Of a DNA stretch of 5,570 nt, positions 1 to 5,570 are shown piece after piece; position 1 is the first letter of the stretch, and each line of letters begins with the position of its first letter. Made by a program: the position numbers and the translations under genes. The notes under the pieces are model-generated. The model was not told where the DNA came from and made no database searches. It saw only the letters and a list, made by a program, of their open reading frames with translations. The stretch comes from an uncultured Alistipes sp. (lineage in GTDB: Bacteria; Bacteroidota; Bacteroidia; Bacteroidales; Rikenellaceae): NCBI GenBank assembly GCA_900766655.1, contig CAAFWE010000081.1:1-5570 (forward strand), written 5' to 3'.

Positions 1-72
1 CGCCACCAGTTGCTCTATCGCCTCGGGCTGGTCGCCCATTGGAGCATAGTCCGATACCAGTTTAAAATCCAT
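1..72 (-). CDS. uvrB: UvrB, excinuclease ABC subunit B (N-terminal 24 codons only)
   Basis: Reading the minus strand from the ATG at 72 gives MDFKLVSDYAPMGDQPEAIE followed by QLVA, running off the left edge. This matches the conserved UvrB N-terminus (FxL...Y.P.GDQPxAI..L); the GDQPxAI element is the helicase Q-motif, whose Gln contacts the adenine of ATP. UvrB is the DNA-damage-verifying helicase-like subunit of the UvrABC nucleotide excision repair complex in the cytoplasm. The start lies 21 bases after the stop of the M3 peptidase on the same strand. No promoter box is visible in that gap, so transcription from the peptidase promoter is likely. A weak AGG lies just before the ATG. Only about 4% of the usual ~670-residue protein is visible, so integrity of the rest cannot be judged. 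Confidence 0.92.
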   Translation of the reverse strand, partial: MDFKLVSDYAPMGDQPEAIEQLVA

Positions 73-93
73 CCTGCGAATATCGAAAATCGG

Positions 94-2265
94 TTAGTTG
101 AGCTTCGACTGCTCGTTCAATGCCGCCTCGGCCATAGCCTCGGCCTCCTCTGGAGTTGGCTCTGGCTCAACCCACAAACCGCGCGACTTGAGCAGCGGAG
201 TGCGACTTGGCTCGGCACCTCGGAACTCACGATAGAGGGTCATACCATCCTTCTTACCGCCACTCGAGAGGAGCTTACGCAGAGCCTGTGCGGTGCGACG
301 ATCGAAGACATCGCCCTTCTCGACAAATGCAGCAAAGGCATCCTTGTCGAGCACCTCGGCCCAGGTGTAGAAGTAGTAGCCCGACGAGTAGCCACCCGCA
401 AAGATATGTGCAAAGTATGGCAAGCGGTAGCGAGGCTCAATCTCGCTAATCATACCGCGCTTGGTGTAGAGGGCACTCTTCTCAAATGCCATCACATCGA
501 ATCCCTCCTCGAACTTGGTGAGCGAGTGGACATCCAAATCGACCAAAGCGGCCGCCAAGAGCTCAGTCGTAGCAAAACCCTGGTTGAACTGGGCACTATT
601 GTGAATCTTCTCGATAAGACTCTTGTTGATTGTGCTGTTGTTGCGGTAGTGGAGCGCATAGGTCTTGAGCAACTCCTCCTCGAATGCCCAATTCTCCATA
701 ATCTGCGACGGAAGCTCCACGAAGTCGCCCTCGACATCGAGCAGACCGTTGTAAGGCACATCCGAGAAGAGGAAGTGGAGCGCGTGTCCGAACTCGTGGA
801 AGAGCGTCGAGACCTCGTCGATGGAGAGCAGAGCCACTCCACTCTCGTTAGGGCGAGTGAAGTTGCAGACGATGCTTGCTACTGGGTGGATGCGGTTGCC
901 CTCGCGATCGTAGCTCGGACGACGGAAGTAGCCACACCACGCACCTTGCGACTTGCTTGCGCGAGGGTAAAAATCGAAGTAGAGCACACCGAGATGTGAG
1001 CCATCGCTATCCATAACCTCGTAGGCCGACGACTCCTTGTGGTACTGTGGCACCACGACAGGGCGGAAGGTCAAACCATAGAGACGATTGGCGAGATTGA
1101 AGACACCCTGACGCACATTGTCGAGTGCAAAGTATGGCGAAATCATCTCCTCGTTCAAGTTATACTTCTGCTTACGCACCTTCTCGGCATAGTACCACCA
1201 ATCCCACGACTCGAACTTGTCGTTCGCTCCGTTATGGTCGCGCTTGAACATCTTCTCCATCTCGGCCAACTCCTCCTTAGCCTTCTCTACTGCTGGGGTA
1301 AAGATATCCTCGAGCAGAGCATAGACCGCCTTTGGCGAGCCAGCCATCTGCTCCGACACCACATAGTCGGCATAGCTCTTATAGCCCAACAACTGCGCCT
1401 TCTCGATACGCAGACGCACCATATCGGCAATGATAGCCTTGTTGTCGTGCTCGTTGTCGTTGTTGCAACGATTGAGGTACGCCTTGTAAATCTGCTCACG
1501 CAACTCACGATTACGCGAGTGGGTCAAGAATGGGATAAGGCTCGGCTTGTGGAGTGTAAATACATAGCGATCGTCATCGGTCTTTGCCACCTCGCGCACC
1601 GCCTTCGGAAGCTCGGTCACCTCGTTGGCTGACAGCTCCAACTTGAAGCTATTGGTCTCGGCAAGGAGATTGTTGTCGAAACGAACGGTGAGCAACGAGA
1701 GCTCCTCGTTAATCTCCATCAAACGCCTCTTCTTGTCGGCATCGAGCAGGGCACCCTGACGCTTTGCGCTGTCGAACATCTTCTCGACGAGGCGAATCTG
1801 CTCGGCATTGAGTCCACTACTATTGCGCTTGTCGTAGACCGCCTTGATGCGCTGGAACAACGCCTCGCTCATCGATATCGCATCGTAGTGAGCCGAGAGC
1901 AGAGGCATAACCTCCTCCTGCGTCTTGGTCATCTCCTCGTCGTTCATCGCAGCACACATCATACCGAAAATCTCCGATATGGTGGCAAGCAACCCGCCCG
2001 AGCGATCGAGCTCGAGGATTGTATTCTCGAAGGTTGGCTCATCCGTATTGGCAAGGATGGTCGCAATCTCGACATTGTGGCGTGTCATAGCCTCCTCGAA
2101 GGCTGGCTTATAGTGCTTGGTCTCGATGCGATCGAACGGTGGCACACCAAATGGTGTATCCCACTCCGTAAGCAACGGATTTGTCGTGTCGGCAACTGGC
2201 GAAGAGCAAGAGGTGATGTTGAGTGCAATCATAATTAGTGATAATAGAACAACTATACGCTTCAT
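94..2265 (-). CDS. M3-family zinc metallopeptidase (oligopeptidase / dipeptidyl carboxypeptidase-like), predicted lipoprotein
   Basis: This 723-residue protein is an M3 (thimet oligopeptidase/Dcp) family enzyme that hydrolyses short peptides in a closed channel. The zinc site is HEFGH at residues 490-494 (bases 784-798), with the third ligand Glu517 in FVELPSQIMENW (bases 715-717). The conserved C-terminal substrate-binding loop FAGGYSSGYYFYTW is at 622-635. I chose the ATG at 2265 because it gives a lipoprotein signal: MKR, a hydrophobic stretch, then a lipobox ITSC with Cys20. The in-frame ATG at 2325 would lie at or upstream of the predicted promoter, and the ATG at 2271 adds an unhelpful Met-Glu. 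The residues after Cys20 (SSPVADTT) lack the acidic surface-export signal described in Bacteroidota, so a periplasm-facing anchor is inferred. The loop between His494 and Glu517 is two residues shorter than in E. coli Dcp. After the usual family end (near SRGLWVE) there is a Glu/Ala-rich tail of about 23 residues. Substrate is unknown; peptide salvage is likely. Confidence 0.93.
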   Translation of the reverse strand: MKRIVVLLSLIMIALNITSCSSPVADTTNPLLTEWDTPFGVPPFDRIETKHYKPAFEEAMTRHNVEIATILANTDEPTFENTILELDRSGGLLATISEIFGMMCAAMNDEEMTKTQEEVMPLLSAHYDAISMSEALFQRIKAVYDKRNSSGLNAEQIRLVEKMFDSAKRQGALLDADKKRRLMEINEELSLLTVRFDNNLLAETNSFKLELSANEVTELPKAVREVAKTDDDRYVFTLHKPSLIPFLTHSRNRELREQIYKAYLNRCNNDNEHDNKAIIADMVRLRIEKAQLLGYKSYADYVVSEQMAGSPKAVYALLEDIFTPAVEKAKEELAEMEKMFKRDHNGANDKFESWDWWYYAEKVRKQKYNLNEEMISPYFALDNVRQGVFNLANRLYGLTFRPVVVPQYHKESSAYEVMDSDGSHLGVLYFDFYPRASKSQGAWCGYFRRPSYDREGNRIHPVASIVCNFTRPNESGVALLSIDEVSTLFHEFGHALHFLFSDVPYNGLLDVEGDFVELPSQIMENWAFEEELLKTYALHYRNNSTINKSLIEKIHNSAQFNQGFATTELLAAALVDLDVHSLTKFEEGFDVMAFEKSALYTKRGMISEIEPRYRLPYFAHIFAGGYSSGYYFYTWAEVLDKDAFAAFVEKGDVFDRRTAQALRKLLSSGGKKDGMTLYREFRGAEPSRTPLLKSRGLWVEPEPTPEEAEAMAEAALNEQSKLN

Positions 2266-2280
2266 TTCCATAAAAATTAC

Positions 2281-2288
2281 TATATTTG
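2281..2288 (+). promoter_or_regulatory. Predicted -7 box for the rsmE-chrA-chrA genes
   Basis: TATATTTG matches the Bacteroidota -7 consensus TAnnTTTG and lies 31 bases before the rsmE ATG at 2320. I see no good -33 TTTG at the usual 19-21 base spacing; the nearest TTC (2261-2263) is 17 bases away. This promoter should therefore be weaker, or differently controlled, than the one on the opposite strand. The leader (about 2293-2319) is AT-rich with no clear Shine-Dalgarno, as is usual in this phylum. Confidence 0.5.
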
Positions 2289-2294
2289 CTATCG

Positions 2295-2325
2295 CAAAGG
2301 TAATAAATTTTCGTAAGCAATGCAA
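2295..2325 (-). promoter_or_regulatory. Predicted promoter for the M3 peptidase lipoprotein gene
   Basis: On the minus strand there is TACCTTTG (complement of 2295-2302), a perfect match to the Bacteroidota -7 consensus TAnnTTTG. A TTG (complement of 2323-2325) lies exactly 20 bases upstream, fitting the -33 element. The start of transcription would fall near 2286-2291, giving a leader of about 20-26 bases to the ATG at 2265. The -33 TTG coincides with codon 2 of rsmE on the other strand. The call rests on consensus matching only. Confidence 0.7.
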
Positions 2326-3030
2326 CTATTCTACGCCGCAGAGTTCACTGCACCCGAATATATCCTCTCGGAGGAGGAGTCGCGCCACGCTGTCAAGGTG
2401 TTGCGCCTTGTCGAGGGCGACACCCTCCATATCACCGATGGCCGAGGCTCGCTCTATCGTTGCGAGGTGGCATCCGCACATCAGAAGCACTGCCTTGTGC
2501 GTGTGGTCGAGCACTTTGCCGAGTTCGAGAAACTACCCTACAACCTCACAATGGCGGTTGCCCCAACCAAGAATATCGACCGCTACGAGTGGTTCTTGGA
2601 GAAGGCCACCGAGATTGGCGTTGCACGTTTCGTGCCCGTAGTGAGCGAACATAGCGAGCGCAAGGTGATTAAGCACGAGCGCGAAGAGAAGGTGGTGACT
2701 GCCGCTGTGAAGCAGTCACTCAAGGCCTACCACCCAGTATTGGAGGAGATTACGCCATTCGAGAAGTTGGTGCGCTCGGAGTTCTCGGGCCGCAAGTTCA
2801 TAGCCCACTGTGGCGAGGCCATCAAGGAGAAGAGGTATCTCGCCTCGACCATCCGCAAGGGCGAAGATGCCCTAATTCTGATTGGCCCCGAGGGCGACTT
2901 CTCGCCCGAGGAGGTGCGTCTGGCTGTGGAGTGCGGATTCGAGGAGATAACCCTCGGCACACAACGCTTCCGTACCGAGACCGCAGCGGTGGTGGCGGTA
3001 GATATGGTTTCGATTGTAAATAATTTGTAG
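2320..3030 (+). CDS. rsmE: 16S rRNA (uracil-1498-N3)-methyltransferase RsmE
   Basis: This 236-residue protein has the normal length and motif order of RsmE, the SPOUT-class enzyme that uses S-adenosylmethionine to methylate N3 of U1498 in 16S rRNA on the assembled 30S subunit. The N-terminal PUA-like RNA-binding domain covers roughly 1-70 and contains HAVKVLRL (23-30). The knotted methyltransferase domain follows: TKNIDRYEWFLEKATEIGV (83-101), SERK (112-115), the SAM-binding IGPEGDFSPEE (188-198) and the knot motif LGTQRFRTETA (212-222). The family usually has Leu where this protein has Phe218 (RFRTETA); this looks conservative. Its ATG at 2320 begins MQLFYA, the usual Bacteroidota N-terminus. 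It is the first gene of a plus-strand set: the next ATG is only 7 bases beyond its stop. It diverges from the M3 peptidase gene across 54 bases. Confidence 0.95.
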   Translation: MQLFYAAEFTAPEYILSEEESRHAVKVLRLVEGDTLHITDGRGSLYRCEVASAHQKHCLVRVVEHFAEFEKLPYNLTMAVAPTKNIDRYEWFLEKATEIGVARFVPVVSEHSERKVIKHEREEKVVTAAVKQSLKAYHPVLEEITPFEKLVRSEFSGRKFIAHCGEAIKEKRYLASTIRKGEDALILIGPEGDFSPEEVRLAVECGFEEITLGTQRFRTETAAVVAVDMVSIVNNL

Positions 3031-3037
3031 GCAAGCG

Positions 3038-3577
3038 ATGTTACTACAACTATTTACAACCTTCTTCAAGATTGGACTCTTCTGCTTTGGAGGCGGATTC
3101 GCAATGATTCCGCTCATCCAGCGCGAGGTGATTGAGCGGCATAAGTGGATTTCGGATAAGGATTTCCTCGATATGCTGACCTTGGCGCAATCTACGCCAG
3201 GCCCAATTGCGGTGAATACATCGGTGTTTGTGGGTTACAAGATGCGCGGTGTGGCGGGTGCCATAGCGGCAACCTTGGGTACGGTGCTACCCTCGTTCAT
3301 AGTGATTCTGCTCTTGGCTCTCTTCTTTGCCGAGGTACGCGACAACCGATATGTCGATGCTGCATTCCGCGCTATGCGCCCAGCGGTGGTGGCCCTTATC
3401 GTGGCACCTCTGATGGGTTTGGTCAAGGGTATGAAGTGGTATCTCATCGCAGTCTCCGCAGCAGTGGCTATGCTGGTGTGGTGGTTTGGCGTTTCGCCCG
3501 TCTATTTCATTGCTGCTGGCGTGGCGGTGGGCGTTGCAACAGCCATTGTAAATGGCAGAAAGGGGGTTAAGCAATGA
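3038..3577 (+). CDS. chrA: Chromate transporter family (CHR) protein, short single-domain form, first of a pair
   Basis: At 179 residues this is a half-size CHR-family membrane protein; full-length ChrA (about 400 residues) carries two such domains. Family signatures are FKIGLFCFGGGFAMIPLIQ (10-28) and the loop LAQSTPGPIAVNTSVFVGY (49-67), followed by a Gly/Ala-rich helix (GVAGAIAATLG, 71-81). Further hydrophobic segments lie at about 84-99, 114-129, 134-150 and 153-171. Known CHR proteins export chromate, probably by coupling to proton or other ion gradients. Short CHR proteins are typically encoded in tandem pairs (for example B. subtilis ywrA/ywrB) and both are needed. The ATG lies 7 bases after rsmE and the stop overlaps the next chrA start (ATGA), implying translational coupling. 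Chromate as the natural substrate in a probable anaerobe is uncertain; another oxyanion is possible. Confidence 0.9.
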   Translation: MLLQLFTTFFKIGLFCFGGGFAMIPLIQREVIERHKWISDKDFLDMLTLAQSTPGPIAVNTSVFVGYKMRGVAGAIAATLGTVLPSFIVILLLALFFAEVRDNRYVDAAFRAMRPAVVALIVAPLMGLVKGMKWYLIAVSAAVAMLVWWFGVSPVYFIAAGVAVGVATAIVNGRKGVKQ

Positions 3578-4122
3578 TCTATCTGCAGTTGTTTCTATCC
3601 TATCTCAAGATTGGATTCTTCGGCTTTGGCGGTGGATATGCTATGCTCTCGCTCATACAGAATGAGATTGTCGAGCAGCGAGGCTGGCTCACCGCAACAC
3701 AATTTGCCGACATCGTGGCGGTGTCGCAGATTACACCAGGCCCTATAGCCATCAACTCGGCCACCTACATCGGCTACACTATTGGTGGCGTGGCAGGCTC
3801 TGTCGTAGCTACCTTTGCGGTATGCTTGCCATCGCTGACGCTGATGCTGTTCCTCACCCGTTTCTTCTTGCGCCACCGCGAAAATCGCTATATACAGATG
3901 GTGATGAAGGCTGTAAGCCCTATCGTGGTGGGAATGATTGCCTCGGCCGCGCTACTTATGATACATCCTCGCACGGGGGAAAACGAGACCTTCACCGATG
4001 TGTGGTCGTGGCTACTCTTTGCCGCCTGCCTCGTAGGCTCCTACCGCAAGGTCAATCCGATATTGATGATTGTAGCCTCGGCTGCAATAGGAGTTGTAAT
4101 CTACACATTCTTGGGCTTTTAG
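3574..4122 (+). CDS. chrA: Chromate transporter family (CHR) protein, short single-domain form, second of a pair
   Basis: This 182-residue integral membrane protein is clearly related to the preceding gene product but diverged. It has LKIGFFGFGGGYAMLSLIQ (11-29), then VSQITPGPIAINSATYIGY (50-68) and GVAGSVVATFAVCLPS (72-87). Further hydrophobic segments lie at about 86-98, 113-130, 145-156 and 162-180, with a polar loop at about 131-144 (HPRTGENETFTDVW). Its ATG is embedded in the stop of the upstream gene (ATGA at 3574-3577), so the two subunits are probably made together by reinitiation and assemble as a heterodimer equivalent to one long ChrA. It is the last gene of the plus-strand set. 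No ordinary terminator follows at once; the inverted 9-base repeat array starts 20 bases after the stop and might take that role. Confidence 0.9.
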   Translation: MIYLQLFLSYLKIGFFGFGGGYAMLSLIQNEIVEQRGWLTATQFADIVAVSQITPGPIAINSATYIGYTIGGVAGSVVATFAVCLPSLTLMLFLTRFFLRHRENRYIQMVMKAVSPIVVGMIASAALLMIHPRTGENETFTDVWSWLLFAACLVGSYRKVNPILMIVASAAIGVVIYTFLGF

Positions 4123-4169
4123 CCATTGGCTTTGACACATATCATTAGAGTCGTTAAGGTCGTTAGAGA

Positions 4170-4207
4170 GAAAAAGAAAAACTTTTTCGATTGAGGATTG
4201 AGGATTA
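4170..4207 (+). repeat. Small A/T hairpin and 7-base tandem repeat inside the loop of the inverted array
   Basis: GAAAAAG (4170-4176) and CTTTTTC (4182-4188) are perfect inverted repeats around AAAAA. They are followed directly by GATTGAG (4189-4195), GATTGAG (4196-4202) and a partial third copy GATTA (4203-4207). These lie between the two arms of the 9-base-unit inverted repeat. No function is evident. Confidence 0.6.
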
Positions 4208-4211
4208 ATTC

Positions 4212-4247
4212 CCTCTAACGACCCTAACGCCTCTAACGACCCTAACA
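4212..4247 (+). repeat. Tandem 18-base direct repeat, two copies
   Basis: CCTCTAACGACCCTAACG at 4212-4229 is followed at once by a copy at 4230-4247 that differs only in its last base (G to A). Each 18-mer is itself two related 9-mers, so this forms the right arm of the larger inverted array. Confidence 0.85.
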
Positions 4248-4301
4248 ACCAGTAACCCCACAAAAAAATCGTAAATGATTGAGCTATTTTTGAGGCAAAC
4301 G

Positions 4302-4347
4302 AAAAACCCGATGCGCAGCATAGTAAACCTATGTGAGCAATCGGGTT
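4302..4347 (-). terminator. Rho-independent terminator for the right-hand M3 peptidase gene
   Basis: On the minus strand AACCCGAT (complement of 4340-4347) pairs with ATCGGGTT (complement of 4305-4312). An inner stem CATAG/CTATG (4319-4323 with 4329-4333) closes a 5-base loop, with a few bulges between. On the minus strand the stem is followed by a T-run (the stem's last TT plus TTT, then CGTTT), as expected for an intrinsic terminator. It begins about 40 bases after the stop of the minus-strand gene ending at 4388. On the plus strand only TTATT follows the stem, so any effect on chrA readthrough would be weaker. Confidence 0.75.
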
Positions 4348-4387
4348 ATTGAAGAGCGACTCAAAAAGAGCCAATCAGAACGATTTT

Positions 4388-5570
4388 TTACTTGAGGCCC
4401 ATCTGATCAATAAGAGCCTTAGTCTGTGGCTTGTGACCGCGGAACTTAACATAGAGATCCATTGGATGCTCTTTGCCACCACCCTCGAGGAGGGCGCGGA
4501 AACGAGAGGCAGCCTCCTGGTTGAAGATACCCTTCTCGGTGAAGAGAGAGTAGCCATCGGCAGCAAGCACCTCGGCCCACTTGTAGCCATAGTAACCAGC
4601 AGCATAACCGCCAGAGAAGAGGTGACCAAAGGTTGGAGAGAGTGCTGTACCCTCAACTACAGGAAGCACCTGCGCTGGGGCCATAGCCTTGAGCTCGAAC
4701 TCCACGATGTCGCCCTCGTAAGGTGCGGTGAGAGTGTGCCAAGCCATATCGGTCATACCGAATGAGAGCTGACGAACATTAGCATAGGCAGCCAAGTAGT
4801 TCTTTGCTGCGATAATCTTCTCGATGAGCTCGGCAGGCATAGTCTCGCCAGTCTGGTAGTGCTTTGCCCAGAGGTCGAGATACTCCTTCTCGTAGGCCCA
4901 ATTCTCCAAAATCTGCGATGGGAGCTCCACGAAATCGCGGAATACATTGGTACCATTCAACGAGCCATACTTACCCTTTGCCAACATACCGTGGCAAGCG
5001 TGGCCAAACTCGTGAAGGAAGGTGGTGAACTCGTCGAAGGTGAGCAACGAAGGGGTGCTCTCGGTAGGCTTGGTGAAGTTCATCACAAGCGACACGAGTG
5101 GGCGGATATCACCCTCGGCACCGCGGAACTCGGTCATCCAAGCACCCGCACGCTTCGAATCGCGTGGGAAGAAGTCGAGATAGAGGATAGCCAAGTGGTT
5201 GCCATTTGCCTCCGAAACCTCGTATACAGAGACATCCTCGTGGTACTTTGCAACGCCCTCAGCTGGCTTGAAAGTGAGGCCATAGAGCTTGTTTGCAAGC
5301 AAGAATACGCCCTGCTTTGCATTCTCGAGCTCGAGGTAAGGCTTGACAGCCTCGTCGCTTACAGCATACTTCTCGTTCTTGTACTTCTCGCTATAGTAAG
5401 CCCAATCCCACGACTGAATATCGCCCTCGAAACCGAGCGACTTTGCGTAGGCGTTGAGTGTAGCGTAGTCATTATCGGCATACTCCTTGGTCTGCTCGAG
5501 CAACTCTGCAAGGAACGAGTTTACAGTCTCGGTCTTCTCGGCCATACGGTTGTCGAGAACATAGTCTGCA
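4388..5570 (-). CDS. M3-family zinc metallopeptidase (oligopeptidase / dipeptidyl carboxypeptidase-like), C-terminal part
   Basis: The reading frame is open to the right edge. The residues before the internal Met at 5545 read ADYVLDNR, which aligns with ADYVVSEQ of the left-hand peptidase, so that Met is not the start. About 393 residues are visible; roughly 300 N-terminal residues are missing, judging from the paralogue. The catalytic core is complete: HEFGH at bases 5000-5014, the third zinc ligand Glu in FVELPSQILENW (4925-4927), 25 residues after the second His as in E. coli Dcp, and the substrate-binding loop FSGGYAAGYYGYKW. Other shared blocks are SWDWAYYSEKY, KQGVFLLANKLYGLTF and the C-terminal KFRGHKPQ...LIDQMGLK. 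It is clearly paralogous to the lipoprotein peptidase but diverged, and ends at the normal family terminus without the acidic tail. Signal peptide and location cannot be judged. Confidence 0.93.
   Translation of the reverse strand, partial: ADYVLDNRMAEKTETVNSFLAELLEQTKEYADNDYATLNAYAKSLGFEGDIQSWDWAYYSEKYKNEKYAVSDEAVKPYLELENAKQGVFLLANKLYGLTFKPAEGVAKYHEDVSVYEVSEANGNHLAILYLDFFPRDSKRAGAWMTEFRGAEGDIRPLVSLVMNFTKPTESTPSLLTFDEFTTFLHEFGHACHGMLAKGKYGSLNGTNVFRDFVELPSQILENWAYEKEYLDLWAKHYQTGETMPAELIEKIIAAKNYLAAYANVRQLSFGMTDMAWHTLTAPYEGDIVEFELKAMAPAQVLPVVEGTALSPTFGHLFSGGYAAGYYGYKWAEVLAADGYSLFTEKGIFNQEAASRFRALLEGGGKEHPMDLYVKFRGHKPQTKALIDQMGLK

Larger units (their letters stand above)
4142..4248. repeat. Inverted repeat built from 9-base units (core TAACG)
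   Basis: The right arm on the plus strand consists of consecutive 9-mers: CTCTAACGA (4213-4221), CCCTAACGC (4222-4230), CTCTAACGA (4231-4239) and CCCTAACAA (4240-4248). The left arm carries three such units on the minus strand: CTCTAACGA (4160-4168), CCTTAACGA (4151-4159) and CTCTAATGA (4142-4150). The arms 4143-4168 and 4213-4238 are complementary at 23 of 26 positions, separated by 44 bases. Of the three mismatches, two would be G-U wobbles in a minus-strand transcript but A-C in a plus-strand one. No U-run follows either arm, so it is not a standard terminator. It is non-coding and lies between converging genes. It resembles a dispersed intergenic repeat, but whether it recurs elsewhere cannot be seen here. 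Confidence 0.8.

Noticed and set aside
10..999. Long open frame (329 codons) on the plus strand
   Set aside because: It is antisense to the M3 peptidase, whose zinc motif and family blocks are clear. The translation shows no recognisable domain, is rich in Leu/Val/Glu/Arg as expected from the complement of a codon-biased gene, and overruns the true uvrB start.
1039..1632. 197-codon open frame on the plus strand
   Set aside because: It is also antisense to the M3 peptidase gene, with no start context, no family resemblance and a composition typical of a mirror frame.
4143..4238. Inverted repeat as an ordinary rho-independent terminator for chrA
   Set aside because: The 44-base loop is long, the stem has three mismatches and no T-run follows on the plus strand. 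A role in termination is possible but not supported as a standard terminator.
4142..4248. CRISPR array or iteron-type replication origin
   Set aside because: Units are 9 bases, contiguous and partly inverted, with no spacers; there is no Cas or replication-initiator gene in the window, and the flanks are chromosomal housekeeping genes.
4143..4248. Terminal inverted repeats of an insertion sequence or a MITE
   Set aside because: The arms are internally periodic rather than unique ends, there is no transposase, and I see no flanking target-site duplication.
4261..4292. CAAAAA...TTTTTG with a nested AATC/GATT stem as a second terminator
   Set aside because: The stem is almost all A/T with an unpaired six-base bulge, so it is too weak to support a call.
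4012..4374. 120-codon minus-strand frame across the repeat region
   Set aside because: It starts next to the terminator, runs through the repeat array and into the antisense of chrA. It has no family features and no promoter, so it is a chance opening.
4349..4765. 138-codon open frame on the plus strand
   Set aside because: It is antisense to the right-hand M3 peptidase and starts inside its terminator region; no domain is recognisable.
4388..5545. Right-hand M3 peptidase as a complete short 385-residue protein starting at 5545
   Set aside because: The frame stays open to the window edge and the residues before that Met align with the paralogue, so the gene is truncated by the window and not by a real start.

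Overview
The window looks like ordinary chromosome from a Bacteroidota bacterium, probably order Bacteroidales. The support is: promoter-like boxes of the Bacteroidota -7 type (TAnnTTTG), AT-rich leaders without strong Shine-Dalgarno sequences, an M3 peptidase lipoprotein, and an RsmE of the Bacteroidota style. An Alistipes/Rikenellaceae-like source fits the moderately high GC and codon choice, but that is inference only.

Layout from left to right. Positions 1-72 (minus) are the first 24 codons of uvrB, cut by the left edge. Positions 94-2265 (minus) encode a complete zinc-dependent M3-family oligopeptidase/dipeptidyl carboxypeptidase with a lipoprotein signal; uvrB follows it after 21 bases. 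Positions 2266-2319 are a 54-base divergent intergenic region with two back-to-back promoter-like -7 boxes. Positions 2320-4122 (plus) form a compact set of three genes: rsmE (16S rRNA m3U1498 methyltransferase), then two half-size chromate-transporter (CHR) proteins whose genes overlap by 4 bases (ATGA). Positions 4123-4387 are non-coding: a striking array of 9-base units arranged as a large inverted repeat, and a rho-independent terminator serving the gene to the right. Positions 4388-5570 (minus) are the C-terminal part of a second M3-family peptidase, cut by the right edge.

Functionally, the two M3 peptidases are paralogues that would degrade short peptides, one of them probably membrane-anchored in the envelope. 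The two CHR proteins probably work as a pair (as in known bicistronic short CHR systems) for chromate or another oxyanion. RsmE is a housekeeping rRNA modification enzyme. UvrB belongs to nucleotide excision repair. I see no mobile element, CRISPR array, tRNA or rRNA, and no convincing evidence of an undescribed multi-gene system. The most unusual sequence is the 9-base repeat structure at about 4142-4248.
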